A stretch of DNA of 64,000 nt from Pseudomonas sp. dw_358 (GCF_018449655.1 NZ_JAAVUX010000006.1:62001-126000), one strand, 5' to 3'; positions 28,989-38,584 are shown, counted from the first letter of the stretch. The notes: generated from the sequence alone by a model not told the origin. Made by a program: numbers and translations.

Positions 28989-30389
28989 ATGACCCATCCT
29001 GCATTGATTGATGAGCTGAAGACCCTGGTTGAGCCGGGCAAGGTCCTGACCGACGCCGATTCGCTGGAGGCATTCGGCAAGGACTGGACCAAGCATTTTG
29101 CACCGGCACCCACGGCCATCGTGTTTCCCAAGACCATCGAGCAGGTCCAGGCCATCGTCCGCTGGGCCAACGAGCGCCACGTGGCACTGACCCCTTCGGG
29201 TGGGCGCACCGGGCTTTCGGCCGCTGCGGTGGCCGCCAATGGTGAAGTGGTGGTGTCATTCGACTACATGAACCAGATTGTCGAATTCAACGAATTCGAC
29301 CGTACTGTCATCTGCCAACCGGGCGTGGTCACCGCGCAGCTGCAGAACTATGCCGAAGAGCGCGGGCTGTACTATCCGGTGGACTTTGCATCTGCCGGCT
29401 CCAGTCAGATTGGCGGCAATATCGGCACCAATGCCGGCGGAATCAAGGTCATTCGCTACGGAATGACCCGCAACTGGGTTGCCGGTCTGAAAGTGGTCAC
29501 CGGCAAAGGTGACGTGCTTGAACTGAACAAGGCCCTGACCAAGAACGCCACCGGCTACGACTTGCGTCAGCTGTTCATCGGCGCCGAAGGCACCTTGGGC
29601 TTCGTCGTCGAAGCGACCATGCGTCTGGATCGTGCGCCGAAAAACCTCACTGCCATGGTCCTCGGCACCGCTGATTTCGATTCGATCATGCCGGTGTTGC
29701 ATGCCTTCCAGAGCAAGCTGGACCTGACCGCTTTCGAATTCTTCTCCGACAAGGCTTTGGCCAAGGTCATGGGCCGTGGCGACGTGCCAGCTCCGTTCGA
29801 GTCCGACTGCCCCTTCTATGCACTGCTGGAATTCGAGGCCACCACTGAGGAAGTCTCGGACGCGGCCCTGGAAATCTTCGAGCACTGCGTGGAGCAGGGT
29901 TGGGTGGTGGACGGGGTGATGAGCCAGAGCGAGCAGCAGCTGCAAAACCTGTGGAAGCTGCGCGAATACATTTCCGAGACGATCTCCCACTGGACCCCGT
30001 ACAAAAACGATATCTCGGTGACTGTTTCGAAAGTGCCGGCTTTTTTGCGGGAAGTGGACGCGATTGTCGGCGAATATTACCCGGACTTCGAAATTGTATG
30101 GTTCGGTCACATCGGCGATGGCAACCTGCACCTGAACATCCTCAAGCCGGAAAACCTGAGCAAGGACGAGTTCTTCGCCAAGTGCGCCACGGTCAACAAG
30201 TGGGTGTTCGAAATCGTGCAGAAGTACAACGGTTCGATCTCCGCCGAACATGGCGTGGGCATGACCAAGCGCGATTACCTGACCTACAGCCGCTCGCCTG
30301 AAGAAATCGAATACATGAAGGCGGTCAAGGCGGTGTTCGACCCCAATGGCATCATGAACCCGGGCAAGATCTTCCCCGTTCAGTCTTGA
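28989..30389 (+). CDS. D-2-hydroxyglutarate dehydrogenase (FAD-linked)
   Basis: 466-residue flavoprotein of the GlcD/D2HGDH family. FAD-binding PCMH part: VALTPSGGRTGLSAAAVA and PVDFASAGSSQIGGNIGTNAGGIKVIRYGMTRNWV. C-terminal part: FGHIGDGNLHLNILKP and SAEHGVGMTKRDYL with metal-binding His residues. In P. stutzeri this gene type sits beside serA and its product removes D-2-hydroxyglutarate made by SerA, passing electrons to ETF. The same divergent pairing is seen here. The start at 28989 (MTHPALIDEL) has GAGAG upstream. D-lactate dehydrogenase is the alternative name. Confidence 0.85.
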   Translation: MTHPALIDELKTLVEPGKVLTDADSLEAFGKDWTKHFAPAPTAIVFPKTIEQVQAIVRWANERHVALTPSGGRTGLSAAAVAANGEVVVSFDYMNQIVEFNEFDRTVICQPGVVTAQLQNYAEERGLYYPVDFASAGSSQIGGNIGTNAGGIKVIRYGMTRNWVAGLKVVTGKGDVLELNKALTKNATGYDLRQLFIGAEGTLGFVVEATMRLDRAPKNLTAMVLGTADFDSIMPVLHAFQSKLDLTAFEFFSDKALAKVMGRGDVPAPFESDCPFYALLEFEATTEEVSDAALEIFEHCVEQGWVVDGVMSQSEQQLQNLWKLREYISETISHWTPYKNDISVTVSKVPAFLREVDAIVGEYYPDFEIVWFGHIGDGNLHLNILKPENLSKDEFFAKCATVNKWVFEIVQKYNGSISAEHGVGMTKRDYLTYSRSPEEIEYMKAVKAVFDPNGIMNPGKIFPVQS

Positions 30390-30419
30390 AGAACCCTCAA
30401 CGGAATCAGGAGGCAGTCA

Positions 30420-31085
30420 ATGAGCTATCAGCACCAGTACATCGACGGTACGCACATTCACTACCCGCTGGGCAAGGTGGTGTGCATCGGCCGCAATTAC
30501 GCCGAGCACGCCAAGGAGCTGAACAACCCGGTCCCGACCGAGCCGCTGCTGTTCATCAAGCCAGGCAGCTGCGTCGTGCCATTGGGCGGGGGCTTCAAGA
30601 TTCCGACTGAACGGGGATCGGTGCATTATGAGGCTGAAATCGCCGTGCTGCTGGGCAAGGCCTTGTCCACTCACCCGACCGAAGAGGAGGTGCTGGATGC
30701 CATCTCCGGCTTCGCCCCGGCGCTGGACCTGACCTTGCGCGAAGTGCAGACCCGGCTCAAGGAAAAAGGTCTGCCTTGGGAGTTGGCGAAATCCTTCGAC
30801 GGCGCCTGCGTGCTCGCGCCGTTCGTGTCCGCCAGTGCGTTCAGCGACCTGACCGACATCGGCATCCGCCTGTCTATCAACGGCGCGGTCCGTCAGGACG
30901 GCAACAGCCAGTCGATGCTCAACCCTATTGTGCCGATGATTCAATACATGGCGGCGCATTTCTCCCTGCATGCGGGCGACGTGATCATGACCGGTACGCC
31001 GGCCGGAGTCGGGGCGCTGAGTGTGGGGGATGAGTTGGTGCTGGAATTGCCCGGGGTGAGCCGTTTCACCGGCTCGGTGCTCTGA
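30420..31085 (+). CDS. FAH-family hydrolase (YcgM/FAHD1-like)
   Basis: 221-residue fumarylacetoacetate-hydrolase fold enzyme, close in length and sequence to E. coli YcgM. VCIGRNYAEHAKEL, LFIKPGSCVV, GSVHYEAEIAVLLG (metal-binding acidic residues), ALDLTLREVQTRLKEKGLPWELAKSFDGAC and GDVIMTGTPAGVGAL are standard. FAHD1 relatives act on acylpyruvates or oxaloacetate. It follows the D-2-HG dehydrogenase by 30 bp, so the two are likely co-transcribed; an oxaloacetate or 2-oxoacid housekeeping role fits. AGGAGGCAGTCA precedes the ATG. Confidence 0.87.
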   Translation: MSYQHQYIDGTHIHYPLGKVVCIGRNYAEHAKELNNPVPTEPLLFIKPGSCVVPLGGGFKIPTERGSVHYEAEIAVLLGKALSTHPTEEEVLDAISGFAPALDLTLREVQTRLKEKGLPWELAKSFDGACVLAPFVSASAFSDLTDIGIRLSINGAVRQDGNSQSMLNPIVPMIQYMAAHFSLHAGDVIMTGTPAGVGALSVGDELVLELPGVSRFTGSVL

Positions 31086-31153
31086 CAGGGCTTTTTAAGC
31101 CTCGATTAAGCCTGGATGGCTAAGCTCTCGGCTCATTTTTTTGAGCCGGTTAC

Positions 31154-32059
31154 ATGCCTTTCAATCTCTACTTTCGTCCTTGGTGCGCCGCGTTATTCGC
31201 GGCGTTGCTGCTGGCGCTCGCCCTGACGGGGCAATATCTGCGCTGGTATGAAAAGACTTGGTTCGACTTGCGAAATCGGTTCAGCCAACCGGCCGAGCGG
31301 GCCCTGGGACTGGCGGATTACCGCGCGGTGATTCAGGGCAAGGTGATCGAGGGGGTGGCCAGCGATGTTTCGGCGCTGACCTTCGACCCTGGGCGCCGAT
31401 CACTGTTTACCGTGACCAATCAGAATTCAGAGCTGATCGAGCTGTCGCTGCAAGGCGACGTCCTGCGTCGTATAGCGCTCAACGGTTTTGGTGACCCCGA
31501 AGCGGTGGAATACATTCGCCCGGGCGTGTTTGTCATCAGTGACGAGCGGGGTCACCGGCTGCTGGCGGTCAAGGTGGATGACAGCACCCTGGCATTGGAC
31601 GCCGATGACGCTGAACAGTGGGTGCTTGATCTTGGCGTGCGGAAAAATCGTGGCTTCGAGGGGCTGGCCTATGACCCGGGTCAGGCGCGCCTGTTTGTTG
31701 GCCAGGAGCAATCGCCGATGCAGATCTTCGAGATCAAGGGGTTTCCATCCTTCGCAGAGCCGCCACGTGCCGTGGAGATTGTTCGGGACCCGCTGCGCGA
31801 TCGACGATTGTTTGTTCGCGATCTGTCGGGTCTGCAGTTCGATGAACGCAATGGGCACTTGCTCGCGCTGTCCGACCAGTCACGGATGCTGGTGGAAATG
31901 GATGTTCATGGCCAGCCGGTTGGAACGCTGGTCTTGCGACGCGGGGCCCATGGGCTCGAGGGCAGTGTGCCGCAAGCGGAAGGCGTGGCGCTGGATGATG
32001 AAGGGACGTTATACGTGGTGAGCGAGCCTAATCTTTTCTATGTCTTCAAAAAGCCCTGA
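31154..32059 (+). CDS. SdiA-regulated-domain (YjiK-like) membrane-anchored beta-propeller
   Basis: 301 residues. One N-terminal hydrophobic anchor (ALFAALLLALALTGQYL) precedes a beta-propeller-like periplasmic domain: SDVSALTFDPGRRSLFTVTNQNSELIELSLQGD, GFEGLAYDPGQARLFVGQEQS and PQAEGVALDDEGTLYVVSEPNLFYVFKK. These are the repeats of the SdiA-regulated family (E. coli YjiK). Biochemical function unknown. 68 bp after the FAH gene; the intervening DNA contains an inverted repeat around GGCTC...GAGCC just before the ATG. Confidence 0.82.
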   Translation: MPFNLYFRPWCAALFAALLLALALTGQYLRWYEKTWFDLRNRFSQPAERALGLADYRAVIQGKVIEGVASDVSALTFDPGRRSLFTVTNQNSELIELSLQGDVLRRIALNGFGDPEAVEYIRPGVFVISDERGHRLLAVKVDDSTLALDADDAEQWVLDLGVRKNRGFEGLAYDPGQARLFVGQEQSPMQIFEIKGFPSFAEPPRAVEIVRDPLRDRRLFVRDLSGLQFDERNGHLLALSDQSRMLVEMDVHGQPVGTLVLRRGAHGLEGSVPQAEGVALDDEGTLYVVSEPNLFYVFKKP

Positions 32060-32069
32060 AGTTGAATGG

Positions 32070-32148
32070 CGCCGCAGGAGCGCGCGAAGCTCGCGATGGC
32101 ATCACCCCGATTGAGTGACGGGTGATGCCGTCGCGAGCTCTTGCGGCG
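32070..32148. repeat. REPIN-like nested palindrome
   Basis: Long arms meet: AGCTCGCGATGGCATCACCC (from 32089) opposite GGGTGATGCCG and TCGCGAGCT (about 32120-32140), with outer CGCCGCA (32070) and TGCGGCG (ending 32148). It fills the gap between convergent YjiK-like and rpiA genes. Confidence 0.75.
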
Positions 32149-32158
32149 GGGATAGGTC

Positions 32159-32830
32159 TCAGGGCTTGAGGGTTCTCACGCCCTCCGGTGTCCCCAGAAG
32201 CAGCAAATCCGCCGGGCGCGACGCGAACAGGCCGTTGGTCACCACGCCGACAATGGCGTTTATCTGGGTTTCCAGCACCGTCGGTTCGGTGATCTGCAGG
32301 TTGTACACGTCCAGAATGATGTTGCCGTTATCGGTCAGCACGCCTTCGCGGTAGACCGGGTCGCCGCCCAGTTTCACCAGCTGGCGGGCCACATGGCTGC
32401 GGGCCATGGGAATGACTTCGACCGGCAGTGGGAAGGTGCCCAGAACAGAGACCAGCTTGCTGGCGTCGGCAATGCAGATGAACGTCTTGGCCACGGCGGC
32501 GACGATTTTCTCGCGGGTCAGGGCGGCGCCGCCGCCTTTGATCAGGTGGAGCTTCTCGTCGGTTTCGTCCGCGCCGTCGACATAGAATTCCAGGTCACCA
32601 ACGGTGTTGAGTTCATACACTGGAATGCCGTGGGCCTTGAGGCGCGCCGCGGAGGCTTCCGAGCTGGCCACGGTACCATCGAAGGCGCCTTTGTGCAGCG
32701 CCAGCGCGTCGATAAAACAGTTGGCAGTCGAGCCGGTGCCGACGCCGACGATGCTCTTGTCGTCGAGCTTGGGCAGAATGAAATCAACCGCCGCCTGGGC
32801 GACGGCTTGTTTGAGTTGGTCCTGGGTCAT
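32159..32830 (-). CDS. rpiA: Ribose-5-phosphate isomerase A
   Basis: 223-residue enzyme interconverting ribose 5-phosphate and ribulose 5-phosphate (E. coli RpiA 219). [44 protein letters not shown] (catalytic acid and lysine) and [21 protein letters not shown] are all present. The start at 32830 (MTQDQLKQ) is preferred over 32863. Divergent from ilvA with a 132-bp gap, a pairing common in Proteobacteria. Confidence 0.95.
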   Translation of the reverse strand: MTQDQLKQAVAQAAVDFILPKLDDKSIVGVGTGSTANCFIDALALHKGAFDGTVASSEASAARLKAHGIPVYELNTVGDLEFYVDGADETDEKLHLIKGGGAALTREKIVAAVAKTFICIADASKLVSVLGTFPLPVEVIPMARSHVARQLVKLGGDPVYREGVLTDNGNIILDVYNLQITEPTVLETQINAIVGVVTNGLFASRPADLLLLGTPEGVRTLKP

Positions 32831-32962
32831 GCGGGCTCCGAAGGGCGGGCAGGGGGCTTTCAAAGCCCGGATTATACCGCTTTGCGTCTGTAAAACCTTG
32901 GTTCCGGCCGGTTCATTGGCTTAGACTCGGCGACCTCCGACTCAACGCCAGCGATGTTTCCG

Positions 32963-34477
32963 ATGCTCGAACATTACGTCAAGAAGATCCTCACCTCGCG
33001 CGTGTACGACGTGGCCGTGGAAACACCGTTGCAGGCGGCGGGCCAGTTGTCCGCGCGCCTGGGTAACAAGGTGTTGCTCAAGCGTGAGGACTTGCAGCCG
33101 GTATTTTCATTCAAGATTCGTGGCGCCTACAACAAGATGGCGCAGCTGGCCGATGAAGAACGGGCTCGTGGCGTGGTCACCGCTTCTGCCGGCAATCACG
33201 CCCAGGGCGTGGCATTGGCAGCCCGCGAGCTGGGGATCAAGGCGACGATCGTGATGCCCCGCACCACTCCGGAAATCAAAGTGGAAGGCGTGCGTTCGCG
33301 CGGGGGCAAAGTGGTCCTGCATGGCGACTCGTTCCCCGAGGCGCTGGCGCACTCGCTCAAGTTGGTGGACGAGCAGGGCCTGGTCTACATCCACCCCTAC
33401 GACGATCCGCTGACCATTGCAGGGCAAGGTACCGTGGCCATGGAGATCCTGCGTCAGCACCCCGGGCGCCTTGACGCGATTTTCGTCCCGGTGGGCGGCG
33501 GCGGACTGATTGCCGGTATTGCGGCCTACGTGAAATACCTGCGCCCGGAAATCAAGGTCATCGGCGTCGAGCCGGACGATTCAAACTGCCTGCAAGCCGC
33601 CATGGCCGCGGGCGAGCGGGTGGTACTGCCGACGGTCGGGCTGTTCGCCGACGGCGTGGCGGTGGCACAGATCGGACAGCACACCTTTGATCTGTGCAAG
33701 GACTATGTGGATGAAGTGGTCACCGTCAGCACCGACGAGATCTGCGCAGCAATCAAGGATATCTACGACGACACCCGCTCGATCACCGAACCTGCTGGTG
33801 CTTTGGGAGTCGCCGGGATCAAGAAATACGTGGAATCTCGTGGCGTCACCGGCCAGACCCTGGTGGCCATCGATTCAGGCGCCAACGTCAATTTTGATCG
33901 CCTGCGTCACGTGGCCGAGCGCGCCGAACTCGGAGAGGGGCGCGAGGCAATCATTGCGGTGACCATCCCCGAGCAGCCGGGCAGTTTCAAGGCCTTCTGC
34001 GAGGCCATCGGCAAGCGCCAGATCACCGAATTCAACTACCGCTACCACACCGGGCGCGAGGCGCACATTTTCGTCGGTGTTCAGACCCATCCGGAAAACG
34101 ACCCGCGCGCGGCTTTGATTGCGAGCCTGACTGCCCAAGGTTTGCCGGTGCTGGACCTGACTGAAAACGAACTTGCCAAGCTGCACATTCGCCATATGGT
34201 GGGTGGGCATGCAGCCAAGGTCAGTGATGAAATGGTCTTGCGCTTTGAGTTCCCGGAGCGGCCAGGGGCATTGTTCAACTTCCTTAACAAGCTCGGCGGG
34301 CGCTGGAACATATCGATGTTTCACTACCGCAACCACGGCGCGGCGGACGGCCGGGTGGTGGCGGGCTTGCAGGTGCCGGAAGACGAGCGGCATCTGGTCG
34401 GCGAAGCGCTGGGCGAAATCGGCTACCCCTATTGGGACGAAACGGCCAACCCGGCCTATCAGCTATTCTTGGGCTGA
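32963..34477 (+). CDS. ilvA: Threonine deaminase, biosynthetic IlvA
   Basis: 504-residue PLP enzyme making 2-oxobutanoate from threonine for isoleucine. The PLP Lys is in VFSFKIRGAYNKM; SAGNHAQGVALAA and PVGGGGLIAGIAAYVK (phosphate cradle) are clear. Two ACT-like regulatory domains occupy residues ~330-504 (VTIPEQPGSFKAFCEAIGKR and LRFEFPERPGALFNFLNKLG), so isoleucine feedback is expected. The ATG at 32963 (MLEHYVKKIL) is chosen; ATG 32954 adds three residues. ilvD, a later step of the pathway, is at 48.7 kb. Confidence 0.95.
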   Translation: MLEHYVKKILTSRVYDVAVETPLQAAGQLSARLGNKVLLKREDLQPVFSFKIRGAYNKMAQLADEERARGVVTASAGNHAQGVALAARELGIKATIVMPRTTPEIKVEGVRSRGGKVVLHGDSFPEALAHSLKLVDEQGLVYIHPYDDPLTIAGQGTVAMEILRQHPGRLDAIFVPVGGGGLIAGIAAYVKYLRPEIKVIGVEPDDSNCLQAAMAAGERVVLPTVGLFADGVAVAQIGQHTFDLCKDYVDEVVTVSTDEICAAIKDIYDDTRSITEPAGALGVAGIKKYVESRGVTGQTLVAIDSGANVNFDRLRHVAERAELGEGREAIIAVTIPEQPGSFKAFCEAIGKRQITEFNYRYHTGREAHIFVGVQTHPENDPRAALIASLTAQGLPVLDLTENELAKLHIRHMVGGHAAKVSDEMVLRFEFPERPGALFNFLNKLGGRWNISMFHYRNHGAADGRVVAGLQVPEDERHLVGEALGEIGYPYWDETANPAYQLFLG

Positions 34478-34504
34478 CTAAAGGCCGACTGACAGGAGCC
34501 GTAC

Positions 34505-34942
34505 ATGCAGAACCTTGTGGTTTTGAAAGCGCTGCACGGCGTTGCCGTTGCGCTGCTGATCGGCGGAGCGCTGGCGGTGGTGTATCACTGGTGGCGCGGC
34601 TGGCGGGCCGGGGACAAAGCGGCCTTGGGGCAGACCCTGCAACGGCCCTGGCTGTTTGCCTGGCTGGCCATGGGCTTGAGTCTGTTGATATTCCCGGTCA
34701 GCGGCTGGTGGATGGTCCATGATACCGGTTGGTCTCTGGGGCAGACCTGGTTGTTGAGCGGTTCGCTGCTCTATACCCTCGGAATACTGTGCTGGTTGCT
34801 ATTGCTGGGCCGGGTCAACCGCATGAGGGTGGCCGGCGCTGCGGTGAGCGTCGGGCAACGTCGGACGGTGTTGGGGTTGTCGCTGCTGGGCGGGGCAATT
34901 CTGGTCGCGGCTTTGGCTGTGATGGTGCTCAAGCCGGTTTGA
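34505..34942 (+). CDS. Small integral membrane protein (DUF2269-like)
   Basis: 145 residues, four predicted helices: ALHGVAVALLIGGALAVVYHWW, LFAWLAMGLSLLIFPVSGWWMV, WLLSGSLLYTLGILCWLLLLG and VLGLSLLGGAILVAALAVMVL. The pattern of a His in helix 1 and Trp pairs resembles DUF2269 and heme-copper-associated small membrane proteins. Function unknown. CAGGAGCCGTAC precedes the ATG. It may be co-transcribed with ilvA (27-bp gap). Confidence 0.7.
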   Translation: MQNLVVLKALHGVAVALLIGGALAVVYHWWRGWRAGDKAALGQTLQRPWLFAWLAMGLSLLIFPVSGWWMVHDTGWSLGQTWLLSGSLLYTLGILCWLLLLGRVNRMRVAGAAVSVGQRRTVLGLSLLGGAILVAALAVMVLKPV

Positions 34943-34956
34943 CCTGTGCACACGTG

Positions 34957-34986
34957 CTGCAGGACCGAGCAAACTCGGTCCTGCAG
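34957..34986. repeat. REP hairpin
   Basis: A perfect 13-bp inverted repeat, CTGCAGGACCGAG (34957-34969) and CTCGGTCCTGCAG (34974-34986), with a CAAA loop. It lies between the convergent DUF2269-like and HAD genes and could end both transcripts, though no T-tract is present. Confidence 0.8.
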
Positions 34987-34993
34987 GGGCATT

Positions 34994-35650
34994 TCACCCC
35001 CGCAACGACATCGCCTTCCACCCGCGCCGCTCGGCCTCGGCGGTCAGGTTTGGATCGGCATCCACCACCACCGGGTGGGTCACCTGCTCCAGCAGCGGCA
35101 GGTCGTTCATCGAGTCGCTATAAAAGTAGCTGTCTTTCAAATTGAAACCGTTCTCTTCCATCCACCGGTTCAGGCGCGTCACCTTGCCCTCGCGAAAGCA
35201 AGGCACATCGCAGCTGCGGCCGGTGTAGCGGCCGTCCTTCATTTCGCACTCGGTGGCCAGCAGGGTTTCCACGCCCAGGCGCTCGGCGATCGGGCCGGTG
35301 ACGAAGCGGTTGGTGGCTGTGATGATCACGATCTTGTCCCCCGCCGCCCGGTGCTCGGCCAGCAATGCCAGGCTCTTGGGCAGGATGATCGGCTCGATGC
35401 AGTCGCGCATGAAGTCGCGATGCCACTCGGCCAGTTGTTCCATCTCGGTGCGCGCCAGAATTTTCAGGCTGAAGGCCAGGTAGTCCTCGAGGATAAGCCG
35501 CCCGGCGAGGTAGTCCTGATAAAAGGCATCATTGCGCGCCTGGTACTCCACAGGATCAAGAATGCCCCGGGCGCACAGGTAGTCGCCCCAGGCGTGATCG
35601 CTGTCGCCGCCCAGCAGCGTGTTGTCGAGGTCGAAGAGAGCCAAGCGCAT
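34994..35650 (-). CDS. HAD-IB family phosphatase (SerB-like)
   Basis: 218-residue HAD hydrolase. Motif I is [13 protein letters not shown] (Asp8 nucleophile, Asp10), motif [12 protein letters not shown], motif III Lys in REGKVTRL, and motif [18 protein letters not shown]. The helical cap between residues ~18 and 90 fits subclass IB with phosphoserine phosphatases. Pseudomonas orthologues beside rppH and ptsP may act as histidinol-phosphatase; I cannot confirm that from sequence. The start at 35650 is 140 bp from divergent rppH. Confidence 0.82.
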   Translation of the reverse strand: MRLALFDLDNTLLGGDSDHAWGDYLCARGILDPVEYQARNDAFYQDYLAGRLILEDYLAFSLKILARTEMEQLAEWHRDFMRDCIEPIILPKSLALLAEHRAAGDKIVIITATNRFVTGPIAERLGVETLLATECEMKDGRYTGRSCDVPCFREGKVTRLNRWMEENGFNLKDSYFYSDSMNDLPLLEQVTHPVVVDADPNLTAEAERRGWKAMSLRG

Positions 35651-35790
35651 GAAATGTCTCGCTGAAAGCTGAAAAATGGCCCCCAGAATACGGACTTTTC
35701 ACATAGCTGCACATAACCTGTGACGCCTCGTTGCTGCGCTGATGACCTTTGTGGAACAATGCGGAGACATGCGTTTGCGAGGTTGCTGCC

Positions 35791-36270
35791 GTGATCGACC
35801 CCGATGGTTTTCGTCCCAATGTCGGCATCATTCTCACCAATGATGCCGGGCAGGTGCTGTGGGCTCGGCGAATCAATCAGGATGCCTGGCAGTTTCCCCA
35901 GGGCGGAATCAACCCGAATGAATCGCCGGAAGAAGCCCTGTACCGTGAGCTGAACGAGGAAGTCGGGCTGGAGCGCCAGGATGTCGAAATTCTTGCCTGC
36001 ACCCGCGGCTGGTTGCGTTATCGTTTACCCCAGCGGCTGGTGCGCACGCACAGTCAGCCGCTGTGCATCGGACAAAAACAGAAGTGGTTCTTGCTGCGCC
36101 TGATCTCCAACGAACAGCGTGTCAGGATGGACTTGACCGGCAAGCCCGAATTCGACGGTTGGAAATGGGTGAGTTACTGGTATCCGCTGGGTCAGGTGGT
36201 GACATTCAAGCGCGAGGTTTACCGTCGCGCTCTCAAAGAGCTTGCCCCGCGCCTGTTGGCGCGCGACTGA
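35791..36270 (+). CDS. rppH: RNA pyrophosphohydrolase RppH (GTG start)
   Basis: 159-residue Nudix enzyme that trims 5'-triphosphate or diphosphate from mRNA and starts decay. The Nudix box is intact: [23 protein letters not shown]. Family stretches [25 protein letters not shown] and [25 protein letters not shown] match E. coli RppH (176 residues). The start is GTG at 35791 (reads [10 protein letters not shown]), with GAGG eight bases upstream; an ATG at 35749 adds unrelated residues. It is followed by ptsP after 22 bp, an order conserved in gamma-proteobacteria. Confidence 0.94.
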   Translation: MIDPDGFRPNVGIILTNDAGQVLWARRINQDAWQFPQGGINPNESPEEALYRELNEEVGLERQDVEILACTRGWLRYRLPQRLVRTHSQPLCIGQKQKWFLLRLISNEQRVRMDLTGKPEFDGWKWVSYWYPLGQVVTFKREVYRRALKELAPRLLARD

Positions 36271-36292
36271 CGACGGAGTTCGACCCCGAGCC

Positions 36293-38569
36293 ATGCTCAA
36301 TACGCTGCGCAAGATCGTCCAGGAAGTTAACTCCGCCAAGGATCTCAAGACGGCGTTGGGGATTATTGTGCTGCGCGTCAAAGAGGCCATGGGCAGCCAG
36401 GTCTGTTCCGTCTACCTGCTGGACCCCGAGAGCAATCGCTTTGTCCTGATGGCCACCGAGGGCCTGAACAAGCGCTCCATCGGCAAGGTCAGCATGGCCC
36501 CCAACGAGGGCCTGGTGGGCTTGGTGGGCACGCGTGAAGAGCCGCTCAACCTGGAAAATGCCGCCGATCACCCTCGTTACCGCTATTTCGCCGAAACCGG
36601 TGAAGAGCGTTTTGCTTCGTTTCTCGGAACGCCCATCATCCACCACCGTCGCGTGGTGGGGGTGCTGGTCATTCAGCAGAAAGAACGTCGCCAGTTCGAC
36701 GAGGGTGAAGAAGCCTTTCTGGTCACCATGAGTGCCCAGCTGGCCGGCGTCATCGCCCACGCCGAGGCCACCGGGTCCATTCGCGGCCTGGGCCGTCAAG
36801 GCAAGGGCATCCAGGAGGCCAAGTTCGTCGGGGTGCCCGGCTCGCCAGGTGCGGCGGTGGGTACGGCCGTGGTCATGCTGCCGCCGGCCGATCTGGACGT
36901 GGTGCCGGACAAGGCCGGTGACATCACCGCCGAGTTGGCGCTCTTCCAGACCGCACTCGAAGGGGTGCGCAACGACATGCGTACGCTGTCGGCCAAACTG
37001 GCGACGCAGCTGCGCCCCGAAGAGCGCGCGCTGTTCGATGTCTATCTGATGATGCTGGACGATGCGTCCCTGGGCAGCGAAGTGACCAACGTCATCAAGA
37101 CGGGTCAATGGGCTCAGGGTGCGTTGCGTCAGGTCGTGACCGAACACGTCAATCGTTTCGAACTGATGGACGATGCCTATCTGCGTGAACGGGCCTCGGA
37201 CGTCAAGGACCTCGGGCGGCGCCTGCTGGCCTATTTGCAACAGGCGCGCCAGCAGACGCTGGTGTATCCCGACAACACCATTCTGATCAGCGAAGAGCTG
37301 TCGGCCGCCATGCTCGGCGAAGTGCCGGAAGGCAAGTTGGTCGGGTTGGTCTCGGTCCTCGGGTCCGGCAACTCCCACGTGGCGATCCTGGCGCGAGCCA
37401 TGGGTATTCCCACGGTGATGGGCGTGGTCGATCTGCCGTACTCCAAGGTCGACGGGATCAACATGATCGTCGACGGCTACCACGGCGAGGTGTTCACCAA
37501 CCCCAGCGAGGTCCTTACCAAGCAATACGCCGGTATTGTCGAGGAGGAGCGTCAGCTGTCGTTGGGCCTGGACGCACTGCGCGAACTGCCCTGCGTCACC
37601 CTCGACGGCCATCGCATGCCGCTGTGGGTCAACACCGGGTTGCTGGCCGACGTGGCGCGGGCCCAGCAGCGTGGCGCGGAGGGCGTCGGCCTGTACCGCA
37701 CCGAAGTGGCATTCATGATCAACCAGCGCTTCCCCAGCGAAAAGGAACAGCTGGCGATCTACCGCGAACAACTGGCGGCCTTCCATCCGCTGCCGGTGAC
37801 CATGCGCAGCCTCGACATCGGCGGCGACAAATCGCTGTCCTATTTCCCGATCAAGGAAGACAACCCCTTCCTGGGTTGGCGCGGTATCCGCGTGACCCTC
37901 GATCACCCGGAAATCTTCCTGGTCCAGGCCCGCGCCATGCTCAAGGCCAGCGAGGGCCTGAACAACCTGCGCATTCTGCTGCCGATGATTTCCGGCACCC
38001 ATGAGCTGGAAGAGGCCTTGCACCTGATTCACCGTGCCTGGGGCGAGGTGCGGGACGAAGGCACCGACGTGCCGATGCCGCCCGTGGGCGTGATGATCGA
38101 GATCCCGGCGGCGGTTTACCAGACCAGGGAACTGGCGCGGCAGGTGGACTTTCTTTCGGTGGGTTCCAACGACCTGACCCAATACCTGCTGGCAGTGGAC
38201 CGCAACAACCCGCGCGTCGCCGACCTCTACGACTACCTGCACCCTGCGGTCTTGCAAGCCTTGCAGAATGTCGTCACCGATGCCCATGCCGAGGGCAAGC
38301 CGGTGAGTATTTGCGGCGAGATGGCCGGTGACCCGGCCGCGGCCGTGCTGTTGATGGCCATGGGGTATGACAGCCTCTCGATGAACGCCACTAACTTGCC
38401 CAAGGTCAAATGGATGCTGCGTCAGATCCACCTGAGCAAGGCCAAGGAACTGCTGGCGCAGTTGAACAAGATTGACAACCCGCAAGTTATCCACAGTACG
38501 TTGCAACTGGCGCTGAAAAATCTTGGGCTCTCGCGGATGATCAACCCGACCTCGCCGAAGAAATTCTGA
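36293..38569 (+). CDS. ptsP: Phosphoenolpyruvate-protein phosphotransferase PtsP (EI-Ntr)
   Basis: 758-residue enzyme I of the nitrogen PTS. The N-terminal GAF domain (~1-160) senses nitrogen status through glutamine/2-oxoglutarate. The phospho-histidine is His362 in SGNSHVAILARAMGIPTVMG. The C-terminal PEP-binding barrel holds GVGLYRTEVAFM, TMRSLDIGGDKSLSYF and SVGSNDLTQYLLAVDRNN. It passes phosphate to NPr (PtsO) and PtsN, encoded elsewhere. GAGCC lies close before the ATG at 36293. The order rppH-ptsP suggests co-transcription. Confidence 0.95.
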   Translation: MLNTLRKIVQEVNSAKDLKTALGIIVLRVKEAMGSQVCSVYLLDPESNRFVLMATEGLNKRSIGKVSMAPNEGLVGLVGTREEPLNLENAADHPRYRYFAETGEERFASFLGTPIIHHRRVVGVLVIQQKERRQFDEGEEAFLVTMSAQLAGVIAHAEATGSIRGLGRQGKGIQEAKFVGVPGSPGAAVGTAVVMLPPADLDVVPDKAGDITAELALFQTALEGVRNDMRTLSAKLATQLRPEERALFDVYLMMLDDASLGSEVTNVIKTGQWAQGALRQVVTEHVNRFELMDDAYLRERASDVKDLGRRLLAYLQQARQQTLVYPDNTILISEELSAAMLGEVPEGKLVGLVSVLGSGNSHVAILARAMGIPTVMGVVDLPYSKVDGINMIVDGYHGEVFTNPSEVLTKQYAGIVEEERQLSLGLDALRELPCVTLDGHRMPLWVNTGLLADVARAQQRGAEGVGLYRTEVAFMINQRFPSEKEQLAIYREQLAAFHPLPVTMRSLDIGGDKSLSYFPIKEDNPFLGWRGIRVTLDHPEIFLVQARAMLKASEGLNNLRILLPMISGTHELEEALHLIHRAWGEVRDEGTDVPMPPVGVMIEIPAAVYQTRELARQVDFLSVGSNDLTQYLLAVDRNNPRVADLYDYLHPAVLQALQNVVTDAHAEGKPVSICGEMAGDPAAAVLLMAMGYDSLSMNATNLPKVKWMLRQIHLSKAKELLAQLNKIDNPQVIHSTLQLALKNLGLSRMINPTSPKKF

Positions 38570-38584
38570 TCTCCTCCCGCGCGT

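Noticed and set aside
36233..38506. Very long open frame antisense to ptsP
   Set aside because: Its translation is rich in His/Gln/Gly/Val and has no domain; it mirrors the codon bias of the clear ptsP gene.
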